Below are positions 45,831-56,935 of a DNA stretch of 64,000 bases, in pieces; the first letter of the stretch is position 1, and each line of letters begins with the position of its first letter. The notes beneath the pieces were generated by a model that ran no database searches, was not told the origin of the DNA, and saw only the letters and a list, made by a program, of their open reading frames with translations. Source of the DNA: Lepturacanthus savala (lineage: Eukaryota; Chordata; Actinopteri; Scombriformes; Trichiuridae); assembly GCA_030544235.1 (NCBI GenBank), contig CM060464.1, positions 22,065,652 through 22,129,651 of the forward strand, read 5' to 3'. The translations under genes and the position numbers were made by a program.

Positions 45831-46980
45831 CTGTTTTTTGTTTTATTTAAGTAATCTTTTTCATAAGCAATTAATGACTTATTTAGGAGTAAGACACTGT
45901 CTGAAACCCAACGGTATGAAACATACAATATACACATGTATAGTTGATAAATGGCATGTATAGTTAATTATGTATTAAATGGCCAAAGCATTTTATATCC
46001 CCAGGAGAAGAGTAAAGCTCTGGATGATAAAAGAATCCGGACTGATCAGCAAAGCATGGAGATTTAATCCTCAGGAAGGATGAACCTTGACTGTTATAAA
46101 TGTTACAGTAGGTTCGTTTGTCTGAATGCAATTTCTGTGATTCCCATTTCAAGGGAATGTGCAAACAGCCCAAGGGACATAGAGACACAGTGTACATTTT
46201 TTTTTTTTTTTCAGTTTTATCAATATGCCTAGTAACACATTTCTACAGGAGGTCATAGGTGGGAGGAGAGGTGCGTTTCAATTAAATGCTCTCCAACCAA
46301 AGTTGGCACAGAAAACAAAAATCGTTAATATGGTTAAAGCAGGAAAGTCAGAAAATCAGTCTGCATTGATCTATAAATGAATGTGGGTCAATCATATAGT
46401 ATCCACAGTCCACAGCTGCTATATACTCTATAAAAAGCTTTTTTTCAGCAGCATCTGAAGGCATCGTACTTTGCAGTGCAAGACTGATGTTGATTGTCTG
46501 CCAGAGCACACTGTTGTAACACACAGCCATTCACTGTTTACCTTCATTAACATACACACACATGCACACGCACACACGCACATGCACACACATACGTCTA
46601 CACACATCAGATGGCTGGTCATAGCTTAATATTCAGCATTTTGTTCAGAGACACCAGTTCAGCAGTCACTTTTATAACTTCCTTTTTAATAAAAGGACCA
46701 TCTTATGTTTTGTCCTTGAAACACATTGCAGTACAAACACTGTTATTAATAATTATTTAACTATGTGAATACTTATATTATTAGATACAATATAATTATT
46801 TCTATATAATTTAATTTATTATTTGAAAGAGTGTTGGCCTGATATGATCATATAAACACTTTCAACAAATGAGTATTAAAACCATCATTTATATAATTCT
46901 GTCTTCACCATGTTTACACCTATTGTTATTTATCTAAGTATTCTTATTAAATCACCCGCAAAATGACCACAATCCATATG
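45831..46980. other. Non-coding stretch
   Basis: A T run lies at 46198-46211 and an imperfect CA array at about 46553-46590. No gene. The 60-77-codon frames lack domains. Confidence 0.4.
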
Positions 46981-47645
46981 TCAAGCCAGTTTTATTTGTA
47001 TAGCATATATCACAAATTCAGGCTTTACAGTTTGTACAGCAATACAACCTCCTCTGTCCATAGACAGTCACATCTTACAAGAGAAAACCCCTTTCATGAG
47101 AAGAAAAAATGGGAAAAAACCTCACTGAGGAGAAAATTGGGTCCTTGGTGTCCAGACTAAATTGCAGAGTGAAGTGAATTTGCATGCAAGAAAGGATGGT
47201 TATACCCAGGCTAAGGATTTATAGTATATATGGAGGATGAGGTGGCTAGGATCCATGGAAAGGACCAGGACCAAGTAAGACCTGGGCCATTTCCAATTCC
47301 TAACTATAAGCTTTATCAAACAGGAAAGTTTTAAGCCTTTTCTTTACCGTACTGAGGATGTTTGCCCCCTGGAGTGAAACAGAACGCTGGTTCCATAAGT
47401 GAGGAGCCTGATATTTGGCTCTGCCAAGCCAGTAGACAGAGGCTAATACAGGCTAGATACAATTTACATTTTTAATGCCTGTTACTATATGCAAAGCAGC
47501 GTTAGTATGCTGGATCGCTTGTAGAGTCTTTAGAGTCTTTTGATGCAGCTTGACAATAATGAATTGCAATAACTGGAAGTAACAAATGCATGGGCCTGCT
47601 TTTCTGCACTTTTACAGACAGGAAGTGCCTGACCTTTGTAATTTT
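46981..47645 (-). pseudogene. L2-type LINE 3' end, minus strand
   Basis: On the minus strand the coding remnant reads 'LQAIQHTNAALHIVTG' and then 'PVLASVYWLGRAKYQAPHLW', and ends 'STVKKRLKTFLFDKAY'. This is the C-terminal region of a teleost L2/Maui-type ORF2 protein ('LQ.iQNaAARvlTg', 'SyqAP.LWN.LP', 'F+.rLKT.LF.+AY'). ORF2 copies the element's RNA into the genome. The sequence carries at least one in-frame stop. The 3' untranslated part ends at 46981 with 'atacaaataaaactggcttg' (minus-strand reading), as in L2 tails. The reverse-transcriptase core and endonuclease are missing, so this is a 5'-truncated dead copy. Confidence 0.8.
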
Positions 47646-48310
47646 ACGTACAGGAAACACACATTACCTTAATTGGGAATTTTAGTTGATTAAAGATTAA
47701 AATTTTTTTTAAAAAGTGGAAAAACCGAAACTCGTTTCTCACCAGTGCAAGAGTCGACCAAGAGTCAACACCCAGCTCCTGCGTCCTCGATGCAGCAATG
47801 ATATTGCTGCAAAGAATGTGCCAGGGAGAGTGTTCCAGGGATAGTCAGGTGCAAAGAAAGCACAGTAATGTCTTGAGGGCAGATTAACGCCATGTGTTTA
47901 GACTGGCTGAGAGGTGGTCTAAGGTGCAGTGCATCATGCTGTGCTATTTAGAGCAAAGCAATTAGTAAGATGCACTTGACAGATGGCTGATGGGCAGGTG
48001 CATGATGCGTCATTCACCCTGCTCTTCAGCAAAACATAGCCAAGAAACTAAAAGCAGTAGTAGGCTATTGTTGTGAATGTCTTTGAAATTCGGAACAAAT
48101 CATACTTGTAGCCATGGCAGATTGCACTCATGTCCAGGCTATGACAACAGCTGATGTTGTGCGTCTCCCTGATGTTTGTGCAAGCAAAAGCTAACATGGA
48201 GGCATGGTTCACACAAGGCTTTCCTGCTGACATGAAAATTTGAAATGGTGAAATCAGTTGAAAACTGTGAATTTCTGGGCATTTGGATTTATTGTGATCC
48301 AATACGAATT
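47646..48310. other. Non-coding stretch
   Basis: The balanced part at 47720-48010 ('gcaagagtcgaccaagagtc', 'ggtgcatgatgcgtcattca') may be an unrecognised DNA-transposon fragment. No gene. Confidence 0.3.
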
Positions 48311-48443
48311 ATGTGTGCCCCACGATTGGCTGGCGACCATCTGGGGTGTATCCCTGCCTCTCGCCTGTAATGCACTGGGATTGGCTCCAGCAGACCCCTG
48401 CAACCCTAATGAGGAATAAGTGGGTATAGAAGATGAATGAATG
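48311..48443 (+). mobile_element. SINE 3' fragment, plus strand
   Basis: 'tgtgccccacgattggctgg', then 'ctccagcagacccctgcaac' and 'tagaagatgaatgaatg', match the 3' third of the SINE at 6104-6470, with a TGAA-type rather than TGAC-type tail. It is 5'-truncated, consistent with incomplete reverse transcription. Confidence 0.8.
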
Positions 48444-49019
48444 TTACTTGCTGTTATGTTAGGTCACTCATTATTCATGATCACGAGAGAGATTCTTCTT
48501 AAGTCAAATAAAGAAGACATATTGCACACCTTACTGCACCTTCCTGCTGCAGTCATATATGAACTATGTGTAAATTAAATACCTATATCCTTGATTTTGA
48601 AAAAATCATAAGGAGATCCATTGTTTACTGTATAAACCACTTAACACTAATCTGTCCTACTGTAGGGTGCAGTGAGAAAAGAGATGCCTTCATGATCCAC
48701 AGGATTTTTTTATGGAAGTTATTTATGGCTGTGTTGTGTGATATAGCACTTGACAGTCAGAAAACAAAACAAAAAAAGACAGTTTGCACTTTCTGCAACT
48801 TTATTTAAAGGAGTTTGGTTGAGTTGATGTTACACCCAAACCACACATATGAAGGTAGCTAGCAGCATGACTTGGACACACCCCCCAAATTGCACGTTGT
48901 TTCTGTGACATCAACCATGTTTCATCTAAATATAGAAACAAACACACATTTCTAAACTAACTCAAAGATGCATCCTCCCACTCATATACTCACAGATAGA
49001 TGCAGAAAAGTGATAGACA
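48444..49019. other. Non-coding stretch
   Basis: It contains 48863-48899, a near-copy of 33749-33785. No gene. Confidence 0.4.
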
Positions 49020-49199
49020 AAAGTTAGTTAGGACCTCTCCATTAGAGAAAGAAAAACCCACGATGGTCACTGAAATAACTTGAAACTACCAAAGCTATCT
49101 GACAGTGGTTTTGAATTATGCTTTCAACAGAATCATTTAAAACATAAACTAATGAAAAGGGACAAAAATCTAACTCTCAATAGGACTTCTGCATTTGTC

Positions 49200-50129
49200 G
49201 ACAGGTATTTTTTACCCACTCCTCATGGGCAAATTGCCCCAGCTATCTCTGGCTTGAAGGATACCTTCTCCACACTGCATGTTTCACTTCTGTCCACAGA
49301 TGTTCAATAAGGTTTAAATCAGGACTCATAGAAGGCCACTTCAGAATAATGTTGTGTTCTTAGTCCTTGTTGGGTGCTTTTGTCTGTATTTTTGGTTTAT
49401 TATCCTGTTGGATGACAAATGACCTGAGACCAAGCTTTTTGACACTGGGCAGCACATTTCACTCCAGAATGCCTTGGTACTCTTGAGATTTTATTATACC
49501 TTGAACAGATTCAAGGTACCCTCTGCCAGATGTATCAACGCAGCCCCAGAACATATCCCAGCCTCCATATTTTACAGTAGGTACAGTGTTTTCTTTGTAC
49601 GCTTCATTTTTCCATCTGTGAACATAGAGCTGATGTGACTTGCCAAAAAGCTCCGGTTTTGTATCATCTCTCCAAGGGATATTTTCACAGAAGCTTTGTG
49701 CCTTTTTAATATGCATTTTGGCACATCCTCTTTTTGCATTTTTATGGCAAATCCCATTCTCACATTCAACAGTGGTGTCCTCCCCATCTTCCACTGTGGT
49801 TCAAACAGTGCTGGATGGTTTGATCTGACACTGATGTACCTTACCTCAGAGTTCATTTCTAAACTTTTGCGAAGTTGTTCTGGGCTCTTTGATTACCATT
49901 CATAGTATCCATCTCTGCAATTTGTCCTCAATTTTTCTTTTGCAGCCTCCTCCAGAGCGGTTGGCTATAGTCCTAGGACCTTAAACTTCTGAATAATATG
50001 TGGAACTGTAGTCACAGGAATATCAAGGTGCTTGGAGATGGTCGTAAAGACTTCACTTTCAACATGCTTGTCTATAATTTCCATTCTTATCTCCTGAGAC
50101 AACTCTCTCCTTAGCCTTTTGTGGGCCAT
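49200..50129 (-). pseudogene. Tc1-like transposase pseudogene
   Basis: The product would cut the element out and paste it at TA sites. From the ATG at 50129 the conceptual reading gives a helix-turn-helix region: 'RRELSQEIRMEIIDKH', then 'TTISKHLDIPVTTVPHIIQKF'. A stop follows. Further frames give 'WRDDTKPELFG' (first catalytic Asp), 'AYKENTVPTVKYGGWDMFWGC', 'IQQDNKPKIQTK' (second Asp) and 'WPSMSPDLNLIEHLW' (Glu of DD34E). The overall length, about 310 codons, is near the usual 330-340, so the gene was once complete. At least three stops or frameshifts separate the blocks, so no functional protein can be made. A 111-codon open stretch survives at 49459-49794. Confidence 0.85.
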
Positions 50130-50190
50130 GTTCAGTGTGGTACACACCATGTGCCAAACAGCAGAGTGACTACTTTTCACCCTTTAAATA

Positions 50191-51157
50191 GGCAAAGTGA
50201 ATGATTACAAGAGCGAAGACACCTGTGGTGCTAATTACAGGAAACATCTTGGTGTAACATATCCCTGTGGTCATATTGTTTTCAATCTTTTCCAGGGGTA
50301 CCATTGTTTTTGTAGAGACCAGTTTCATTCTTTTAATGATTCTATTGAAGCACAATTTAAAAGCAATGTCTCATTTTCATCTGTTAATTTACAGTATTTT
50401 TTATTACTATTATTTTTGTCAGTTTCAGGTTATTTCAGTGACAATTGTAGGTTCTTTTTTCTTTTAAAAAGGCAAACTTACTGATTACAACACAGAAGAT
50501 ACCTGTGGTGCTAATTACAGAAAACATATTGGTCTAACATATCCCCTTGGTCATATTGTTTTCAATCTTTTCCAGGGGTACCATCATTTTTGTAGAGACT
50601 AGTTTTTTTTTTTATTATTATTTTGTTGAAACACAATTTAAAAGCAATGCTTGATTTTCATTTGTTAATTTGCTTTTCAGGGCGACACGGTGGCGCAGGG
50701 GTTAGCGCTGTTGCCTCACAGCAAGAAGGTCGCAGGTTCAAGACCGCCTTGCGTCCTGGGTCTGGGACCTTTCTGTGTGGAGTTTGCATGTTCTCCCCGT
50801 GTCTGCGTGGGTTTTCACCGGGTACTCCGGCTTCCTCCCACAGTCCAAAAAACATGCTAAGGTTAATTGGCGACTCTAAATTGCCCGTAGGTGTGAGTGT
50901 GTGAGTAAATGGTGTGTGTGCCCCACAATTGGCTGGCGACCATCTGGGGTGTATCCCTGCCTCTCGCCGTAACGTGCTGGGATAGGCTCCAGCAGACCCC
51001 TGCGACCCTAATGAGGAATAAGCAGGTATAGAAAATGACTGACTGACTGATGACTGACTAATTTGCTTTTCAGTATTTTTTAAATAATAATTAATAATTA
51101 TTTTTGTCTGTTCCAATTTACTCAGTTACCATTGTAGGTATTTTTCTTTCCTTTCAA
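50191..51157. repeat. Tandem duplication of the transposon's right terminal region
   Basis: Unit 1 (50191-50470) and unit 2 (50471-50680 plus 51074-51157) share 'acctgtggtgctaattacag', 'ttttcaatcttttccagggg', 'acaatttaaaagcaatg' and 'gttaattt' in the same order, with an offset of 280 bp. Unit 2 is split by the SINE at 50681-51058. Confidence 0.85.
50681..51058 (+). mobile_element. tRNA-derived SINE, full-length copy 2, with 15-bp target-site duplication
   Basis: The sequence begins 'ggcgacacggtggcgcaggg', with A box and B box as in copy 1, and ends in a TGAC tail. It is flanked by perfect direct repeats 'taatttgcttttcag' at 50666-50680 and 51059-51073, the target-site duplication of LINE-driven insertion. 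Minus-strand and plus-strand frames of 93-152 codons across it are spurious. It is nearly identical to copy 1, so the insertion looks fairly recent. Confidence 0.92.
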
Positions 51158-51172
51158 AGAGGAGTACACCCC

Positions 51173-52215
51173 CCACACACACTCTGTAAAAATAAACAAC
51201 ACACTGTTTGTGGGTGGGATCTATATCTAAAAATCTAAACTGCATTCCAAGTACTACTTCCAAGCAGTGACTTCCCAGCAGCACTATAAACAGTCTCTGG
51301 GGGATTATGTGCAAGTGTGAACAGTATGGGTGGTTTTGAATATGTATGCATGTTTATATCATAATATTATTTGCATTTGTTTACCCCTCCAATCTTCTGA
51401 AATTTGCCAAATCTGTTTGTGCAGCATCCACTTAGGAGGAAATCTGTAGGCAATAAGCTTTCTGAAAGGGAGAAGAAAGCCTTTGATTTACATTTAAGAT
51501 AAATTATCACTAGATGGTTTCAGTTGCAGGATCATTTAATATTTTAGAGACAAGGAACATTTTCATTTCATTTATGGTAATATGATAAGAATATATTTGT
51601 ATTGAAAGATAAGGTGATAAAGAATCACAGGAAATTAATACACTTATAAGTGGAAAAGCAAAGAACTGTGAGGTATTTAGCTGCTTTTTTCTTTTTTTTT
51701 CCTTTCCTTTATTGTGGGGGTCTATGGTCTATACATAGCCTAGACATCTCTTTCCAAAGCCATGTAGCCTATTTCCTCTTAAGGTATCCCAAGATCTTTC
51801 CAGTCCAGATAAATTCTATAATCCCACCAACATGCTACTGGGTCTCTCCCCAGTTGGAGGTGTCCTCTAAATGCCTTGGCCAGGAGGCATCCTTGCCGGG
51901 GGCGCCAAAACTACCCTGAGTCAGTTCTGCTTCGAGCTCTGTCTCAACATCTGAGTCTTTCACTATGTCCTGAGGTTTAGCCTTAGACACTCCTTAGACT
52001 TAGACATGTGAGATCCATTCAGGTCTCTCCCCATAGCTCATAGCAGAAGACGGGTGATGTCCTGATGTCACATCTGGGCTACCTCCATTCTATTAGCTTC
52101 TTTAACTTTTTTAAACTAACTCTTTTCAATGTAACCTCTTTCTCATTCATTTTTTTTCATTTCTTTTTCATTTCTTTCATCAATCTTGCCCCAACTGTAA
52201 GACAATACAGACCTC
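51173..52215. other. Non-coding stretch
   Basis: No gene. The segment 51840-51980 ('ctccccagttggaggtgtcc') is balanced but unrecognised. Confidence 0.35.
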
Positions 52216-52217
52216 TA

Positions 52218-52392
52218 CAGCAGTGGTCTCTAACCTTTATGGCCTGTGACCCTGTAAAATGATGGTGTAAGGTGAGTCCTCATGTGGATTTAGACAGTAT
52301 GTATTCTGGAACATGTGAAGCAAGAGCATATATGTGTAGGTGCAGATCTAGGGTAATGGGTTTTCATTTGCAACCCCTCCAATTGTCACGTG
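52218..52392 (+). repeat. hAT-type MITE or terminus
   Basis: 'cagcagtggtctctaacctt' plus 'tatggcctgtgaccctgtaa' matches the CAGTGGTTCTCAACC-type terminus of teleost hAT elements. 'tttgcaacccctccaattg' about 150 bp later is similar to the interior of such MITEs. The right terminus is not resolved. Confidence 0.5.
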
Positions 52393-52900
52393 TACCGGTG
52401 GAATCTTTTTTACTCTGCCTAAAAGATCTATGGATAAGTTACTATCACCTGTTGAATTGACAGATACTATATAACCAATCCACACCAAACCAATGTTACA
52501 CCCCTCATACTGACTTAAATAAGATGTATTAAATTAGCAAAAAGATTATTCAGTTATCCCAATAGGTGCTGAATGATCTTCTGTGGATTGACTAATCGAT
52601 GAGACAATTAACCTTGCAGATTTAAAAAAAGATGACTTCTTTTATTTTATTTCTTCCTTTAGAGTTCAGAAAGAGAAACCCACACATTTTGTCCAATTGT
52701 TCCACAAAAAATATAACTCCCATAAGAATCTATAGTGGCCATGGCATCCAACATATTGACCAGTCTCTGATGTTCAAACATTTTTGTTTTGATCCTCTGT
52801 CCAGGGGTTATTATAGTCAGAACCATCTCCTTGCAAATGGATTCACCTCTTGATGATGTTCAGCCCACAATGGTCTAGAATTAATGAGAAGTGGTATTCT
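52393..52900. other. Non-coding stretch
   Basis: AT-rich. No gene recognised. Confidence 0.4.
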
Positions 52901-53284
52901 TCAAAGGATGCTATGAACAGAAATAGCAGGCAACAGTGTATTTAGAAAAAAAATACCACTTCTTTTGATCCATACTACATATGGATCATTATTATGAAAC
53001 TGCCAATGGGATTTCCATTGCCATGGTTTCCTTAATTGTGATACAGAACATGAATGTCCTGCTTTCACTGTGTCTCTCTCAATAGATGAGGTGGAATATA
53101 GATCGTCTAGAAAATTACTAATTTCAACATCAAGCTTAGAGCCTTCTTTAACAAATACAGCCCAACACCTGCCCCAAATGAATAGATGAATTTTAACATG
53201 TGTAGGGGCTAGAAAAAAAGTGGATGCAGTATGAAAGGAACCTGCTGTACTGGTCTTTTTACAATGGATGAAAATTGCAAACAA
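52901..53284 (-). other. Unassigned 127-codon minus-strand open frame
   Basis: Among the longest repeat-free frames in the window. The product has mixed composition: 'VKEGSKLDVEISNFLDDLYS', then 'SQLRKPWQWKSHWQFHNNDP'. The runs of F and T at the start come from pyrimidine-rich DNA. I recognise no domain. A decayed transposon or retroelement frame is plausible, because several families lie nearby. Chance is not excluded. Confidence 0.25.
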
Positions 53285-55355
53285 GAATTTTCTGCAGGAT
53301 AATGTTTTTGTTTTTTTTTTCTAAGATTTCACCCCCGGTTCTAATGCGGTTTACTCCATAAGTGTTGCAGTTGTATAAGCATGGCTGGGCCTATTCAGCT
53401 GTCTAAGTGGAGTTCTAGTGTACATACTCAGTTATATGTACCATGGTGAGGCACCAACCACAGTCAAGGACCTTCTTCATCAGCCTGCACCACCGCTGTT
53501 CTCCCCACTCCTTCAACACACCAGCCTGCAGTAATGAACACCAGGGGAGCATGAGGACCCTTAGCAGTAATACAAGGGCCCACACAAATTTTTAGACAGT
53601 GTTTTATTCTATTTGATTTTAATGCATTTGAACTTGAGATGAAAACTTTGAACCCAGTACGTGAAAGTTTACAAATCCTTGAGTGACTATCTTTGGTATT
53701 TAGATTGAAACAAACTAATATTTTTTAGACATTTACTGTTATGTACATATTACCCTAAACTGCATTGTTAGAAGCTTGTTGTGGATTTGGGTACTTTAGT
53801 TTTGGGGCATTTTGCTGAATCTTCCACATGAAACATAGATGCACTACACTCCTATTCTTATTTCCAGCACTGGTCCTGAAAGTTGACACTGGACATAAAT
53901 TGTAATCAGCGGAATGTGATGGTGAATCAGCCATGATGAATGTAATTCCCTAGATATGGGACTGTTAGTTTGATAACAACCAACCAACCAACAATAAACC
54001 TTACCGTGATTCATTTTCAGGATGAAAAACTTGTAAATTATTAGAACAGTGGTGGTTGAGCATTGTTCCTTGTATTAGAGTGTAAGAACATTTCTTTGCA
54101 GTGTCAAAGTTCGTTTAAAAGTGTTGTTGGCAGTGGAGATGGAAACTTAACGCTTGCCAGTGTGTTTTTCTGGCTGGAGATGAGGGAGGGAGATTAGTGG
54201 GGGTGCTGCCTCAGGCTTAGAGACTCTGATCTGGGCGAGGATGGCAGCCCCATCCCATCCCTGCCCTTCACCACACAGGGAAAAGAGAGAATTAAGGGCG
54301 ATAGAGAGACAGAAAGAAGGAGAGATCACACACAAAGCTGGATATCACTTCTATCACTTCTCGTCTATGTCTTCTTTCCTCTCTCTCTTCCTGCCCTCTG
54401 TCTCTTTCAGTGACTCCCTCTGTGGCTCCTTACTTCATTACAATATCAGACACCTGAGGTCAGTTAGAATATCTAGACAGGCAGATATAAGAGTATCAAC
54501 TTCTCATCAGGGGAATAAAACACTGTGGTTTGTCCTCATTTGACATCCAGGACTCACTACTGAACTCTGGGTGACTGACAGCCTTGGCCGTATAATGAAA
54601 AGAATACAACTTACCACAATGGTTGGCATTGCCAGATGTCACTCAACCACAACGGAAAAGTGCTTTCCATTTGCCGGGAGGTGATTTTGATATCCAAGGA
54701 CAAGAAGCGAGGACAAATAACTATAAAAATACTTTTAGTGAGGCGGGACACATTTTCAGTGTGATTATGCTCTTTGTTGAAGAGTAAAACACAGAAACAT
54801 AAAATGCTGGTGGCTAGTGGTAATAGAGCCCAGTTATAACACATAAGGATAATGCACTGAAAAGCTATAACCATGACTCAATGGATGACGGGAAGGTGTG
54901 AACAGTGTGATGTGCAGCAAAGTGCATTAATTACCGATATAGGGCACTTTGAAGGACATTATCCCACTATACCATGGTCACTTACCAATGACAATAGAGT
55001 AAGACCATTAATTTATATTCTTATACATTTTGCAATCTAAATCCATAGGTTTTCACAAGCCATAACACAGTTTTTTCTGATAACACCTGAGGGTGTGACA
55101 AATACCTGGAACAATCATTACTATCATTACTATGCAATGGAAACGTTGTTTAACAGTAAATGTATTTACTGTATTGTAAACAGTATGTTTAAAATAGCTA
55201 GTGAATCAACTATATCATGACAAGTGAGTTATAAAAAAATCCACACCCACATTCATGAAATGTTATTATAGTATTATAATACTCTATGGAGACTAAAACA
55301 TTTTTTGTATCAGCTTGTAAGCAGGTTTACTTCTGTTGGCCAGTTTAACATAGTT
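53285..55355. other. Long non-coding stretch
   Basis: About 2.1 kb without a recognised gene. The segment 54140-54420 is less AT-rich and includes a purine-rich run near 54290-54335. A 100-codon frame there has no domain. Confidence 0.35.
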
Positions 55356-55455
55356 GTCACAGTGTGTGTAATGGAGCAGGACTCAAATGCAAAAAGAGCA
55401 GAAGGACAGGATTTCATGCAGTGAATTTAATGATGAATGAGGTAAAGCTGGGAGT
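55356..55455 (+). repeat. Direct repeat copy 1 flanking a minisatellite
   Basis: 'gtcacagtgtgtgtaatgga' then 'gcagtgaatttaatgatgaa' plus 'tgaggtaaagctg' is matched 827 bp downstream at 56183-56280 by 'gtcatggtgtgtttagccga' then 'gcagtgaatttaatgataaa' plus 'tgaagtaaagctg'. The 'TGTCAC(A/G)GTG' start resembles a family of dispersed fish repeats that may be LTR-like. Confidence 0.65.
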
Positions 55456-55519
55456 GGAGCCACAGAAATATGAGTCACTATGGGTGGATTCACTGGGAAG
55501 GTGTCAGTCTCTATGGGCA

Positions 55520-55745
55520 AGGCCACAGGGGATAGCTGCAGCTCAGCAACAGAGGAAAAGTGCAGCTTGGACATAGGGACAGCTCAGGGACAGAAGACTG
55601 CTGCAACTCTGTGTGTGACAGGAGACTGCTGCAGCACAGCAGGGACAGGAGACTGTTGCAGCTAAGTGGGGACAGGAAGAAGCTGCAGCTCAGCAGGGAC
55701 TGGTGAGCACTCAGTAGGGACAGGAGAAGGCTGTGACCCAGTGGG
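55520..55745 (+). repeat. Minisatellite, unit about 30-35 bp
   Basis: Degenerate tandem copies of 'gggacaggagactgctgcag' plus 'ctcagca' run across about 220 bp, roughly seven units. Frames on both strands are long because of the repeat ('GDCCS' and 'LLSLLS' patterns) and are not genes. Confidence 0.75.
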
Positions 55746-56182
55746 TCAAGCAAGGGCTTGACCCCCGTGCAAACTGTGTCAGCCGGACTGCTGACTGAGA
55801 ATTAGAAATAGATGTCATTCAGACTGGGATGGAGAACATGGAGGTGCTGGTTTAGAGGCGGTGGTCACTGGAGGCTTGGGGCACAGACACAAATTTAGCA
55901 GACCAGGAGACAGGCCATGATGCAGGATGGAATCTGGGATGAGGTTCATCCTGAGATTTACCTGAGATTTAGCAGTGCAAATCATATCACAAATTCCTCC
56001 ACCCACCCAGGTAACAATTCTCTGAGCAAAGGCCTTGAGGACACCTCCCGGCATGCTGAGAACAAGGCCGCCTCCCTGTCTGCATCCCTGGAGGCTTATC
56101 TCCGGTTATTCTGAATACATTATAGATTAAAATTCACCTCATGAAGCTTCTCTGCTGGATTCGTGTTAGGTTAGATTCTTCT
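55746..56182. other. Unassigned sequence between minisatellite and second direct repeat
   Basis: Balanced composition. Short frames of 65-79 codons with no recognised domain. Probably the interior of the same mobile sequence. Confidence 0.3.
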
Positions 56183-56300
56183 GTCATGGTGTGTTTAGCC
56201 GAGCAGGATCCAAATGTAAAGGAGAGCAGGCAGACAGGGTCAAGTGCAGTGAATTTAATGATAAATGAAGTAAAGCTGCTACAAACCAAATGAGAGGTGA
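56183..56300 (+). repeat. Direct repeat copy 2
   Basis: Counterpart of 55356-55455. It continues into 'aacaggtaggcaaacgggca'-type words typical of the same kind of repeat. Confidence 0.65.
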
Positions 56301-56935
56301 ACTGCCTGGGTAACAGGTAGGCAAACGGGCAAGTGAACAGACAGGTAGCATGCAGAAACAAAAAAAGTAAAAAAGCAGACAATATGACACATACTGGGCA
56401 TAAACAGGACCTAAATACACAATGAACTATTTACAGGAAAAGCAATGGTACAAGATGTTGATGAAGGCAAATGACAAAGGTGGGAAAATAAAATAAGTGA
56501 CAAAATTCATGAGGAGAAACTATTTCAAATTGAAAGAGAAACTGGACACAACGTAAATGACAATGAAGTCTATGGGGACTGGCTTTAACTATGTTCCTGT
56601 TGCTATGGTTACTCATTTTAGCTACAGTCTGATATTATCCAGAATTCTGGATTCCAGTTTCACTGGAACCACTTGTCAGGAACTAATGGACACCCTACAG
56701 ACATTTGTGCTTTAAAAGTTTCTGATGTTGAGGTAAAAATGGGGTGAAAGGAAAGTGGAACTCTCCCCTATTGTAATTACTTATAATTTTTGGCTATTTT
56801 GTGTTAATAGCTTTTTGCTTTTTTTTTTTTTGTTAACAAAGCCACAACCTTGAACCACGATTAGCTCAAAATCCACAAAACCAGCCTGAAAATGAATGAA
56901 ATACAAAATGATTTCATTATCGGGGTGTGGAGCAC
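56301..56935. other. Non-coding stretch
   Basis: A T run lies at 56817-56831. No gene. Confidence 0.4.

Larger units (their letters stand above)
49020..51172 (-). mobile_element. Tc1-like DNA transposon, near full-length, inactive, with a SINE inside
   Basis: Left terminal region (about 49035-49150): 'gaaagaaaaacccacgatgg' plus 'tcactgaaataacttgaaac'. Its reverse complement is recognisable twice on the right, at about 50420-50465 ('tttcaggttatttcagtgac') and 51090-51160 ('accattgtaggtatttttct'), which establishes long inverted terminal repeats. The transposase lies between on the minus strand. The right terminal region is tandemly duplicated, and the outer copy holds a later SINE. Boundaries are inferred from the terminal-repeat match; no TA duplication could be fixed. 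Confidence 0.8.

Noticed and set aside
50658..51116. A 152-codon minus-strand frame
   Set aside because: It lies entirely on the SINE and its flanks. The same conceptual sequence appears at the other SINE copy, which shows it is repeat-derived.
55511..55753. Leu/Ser-rich frame resembling a membrane protein
   Set aside because: It is generated by the minisatellite. The periodicity follows the DNA repeat unit.
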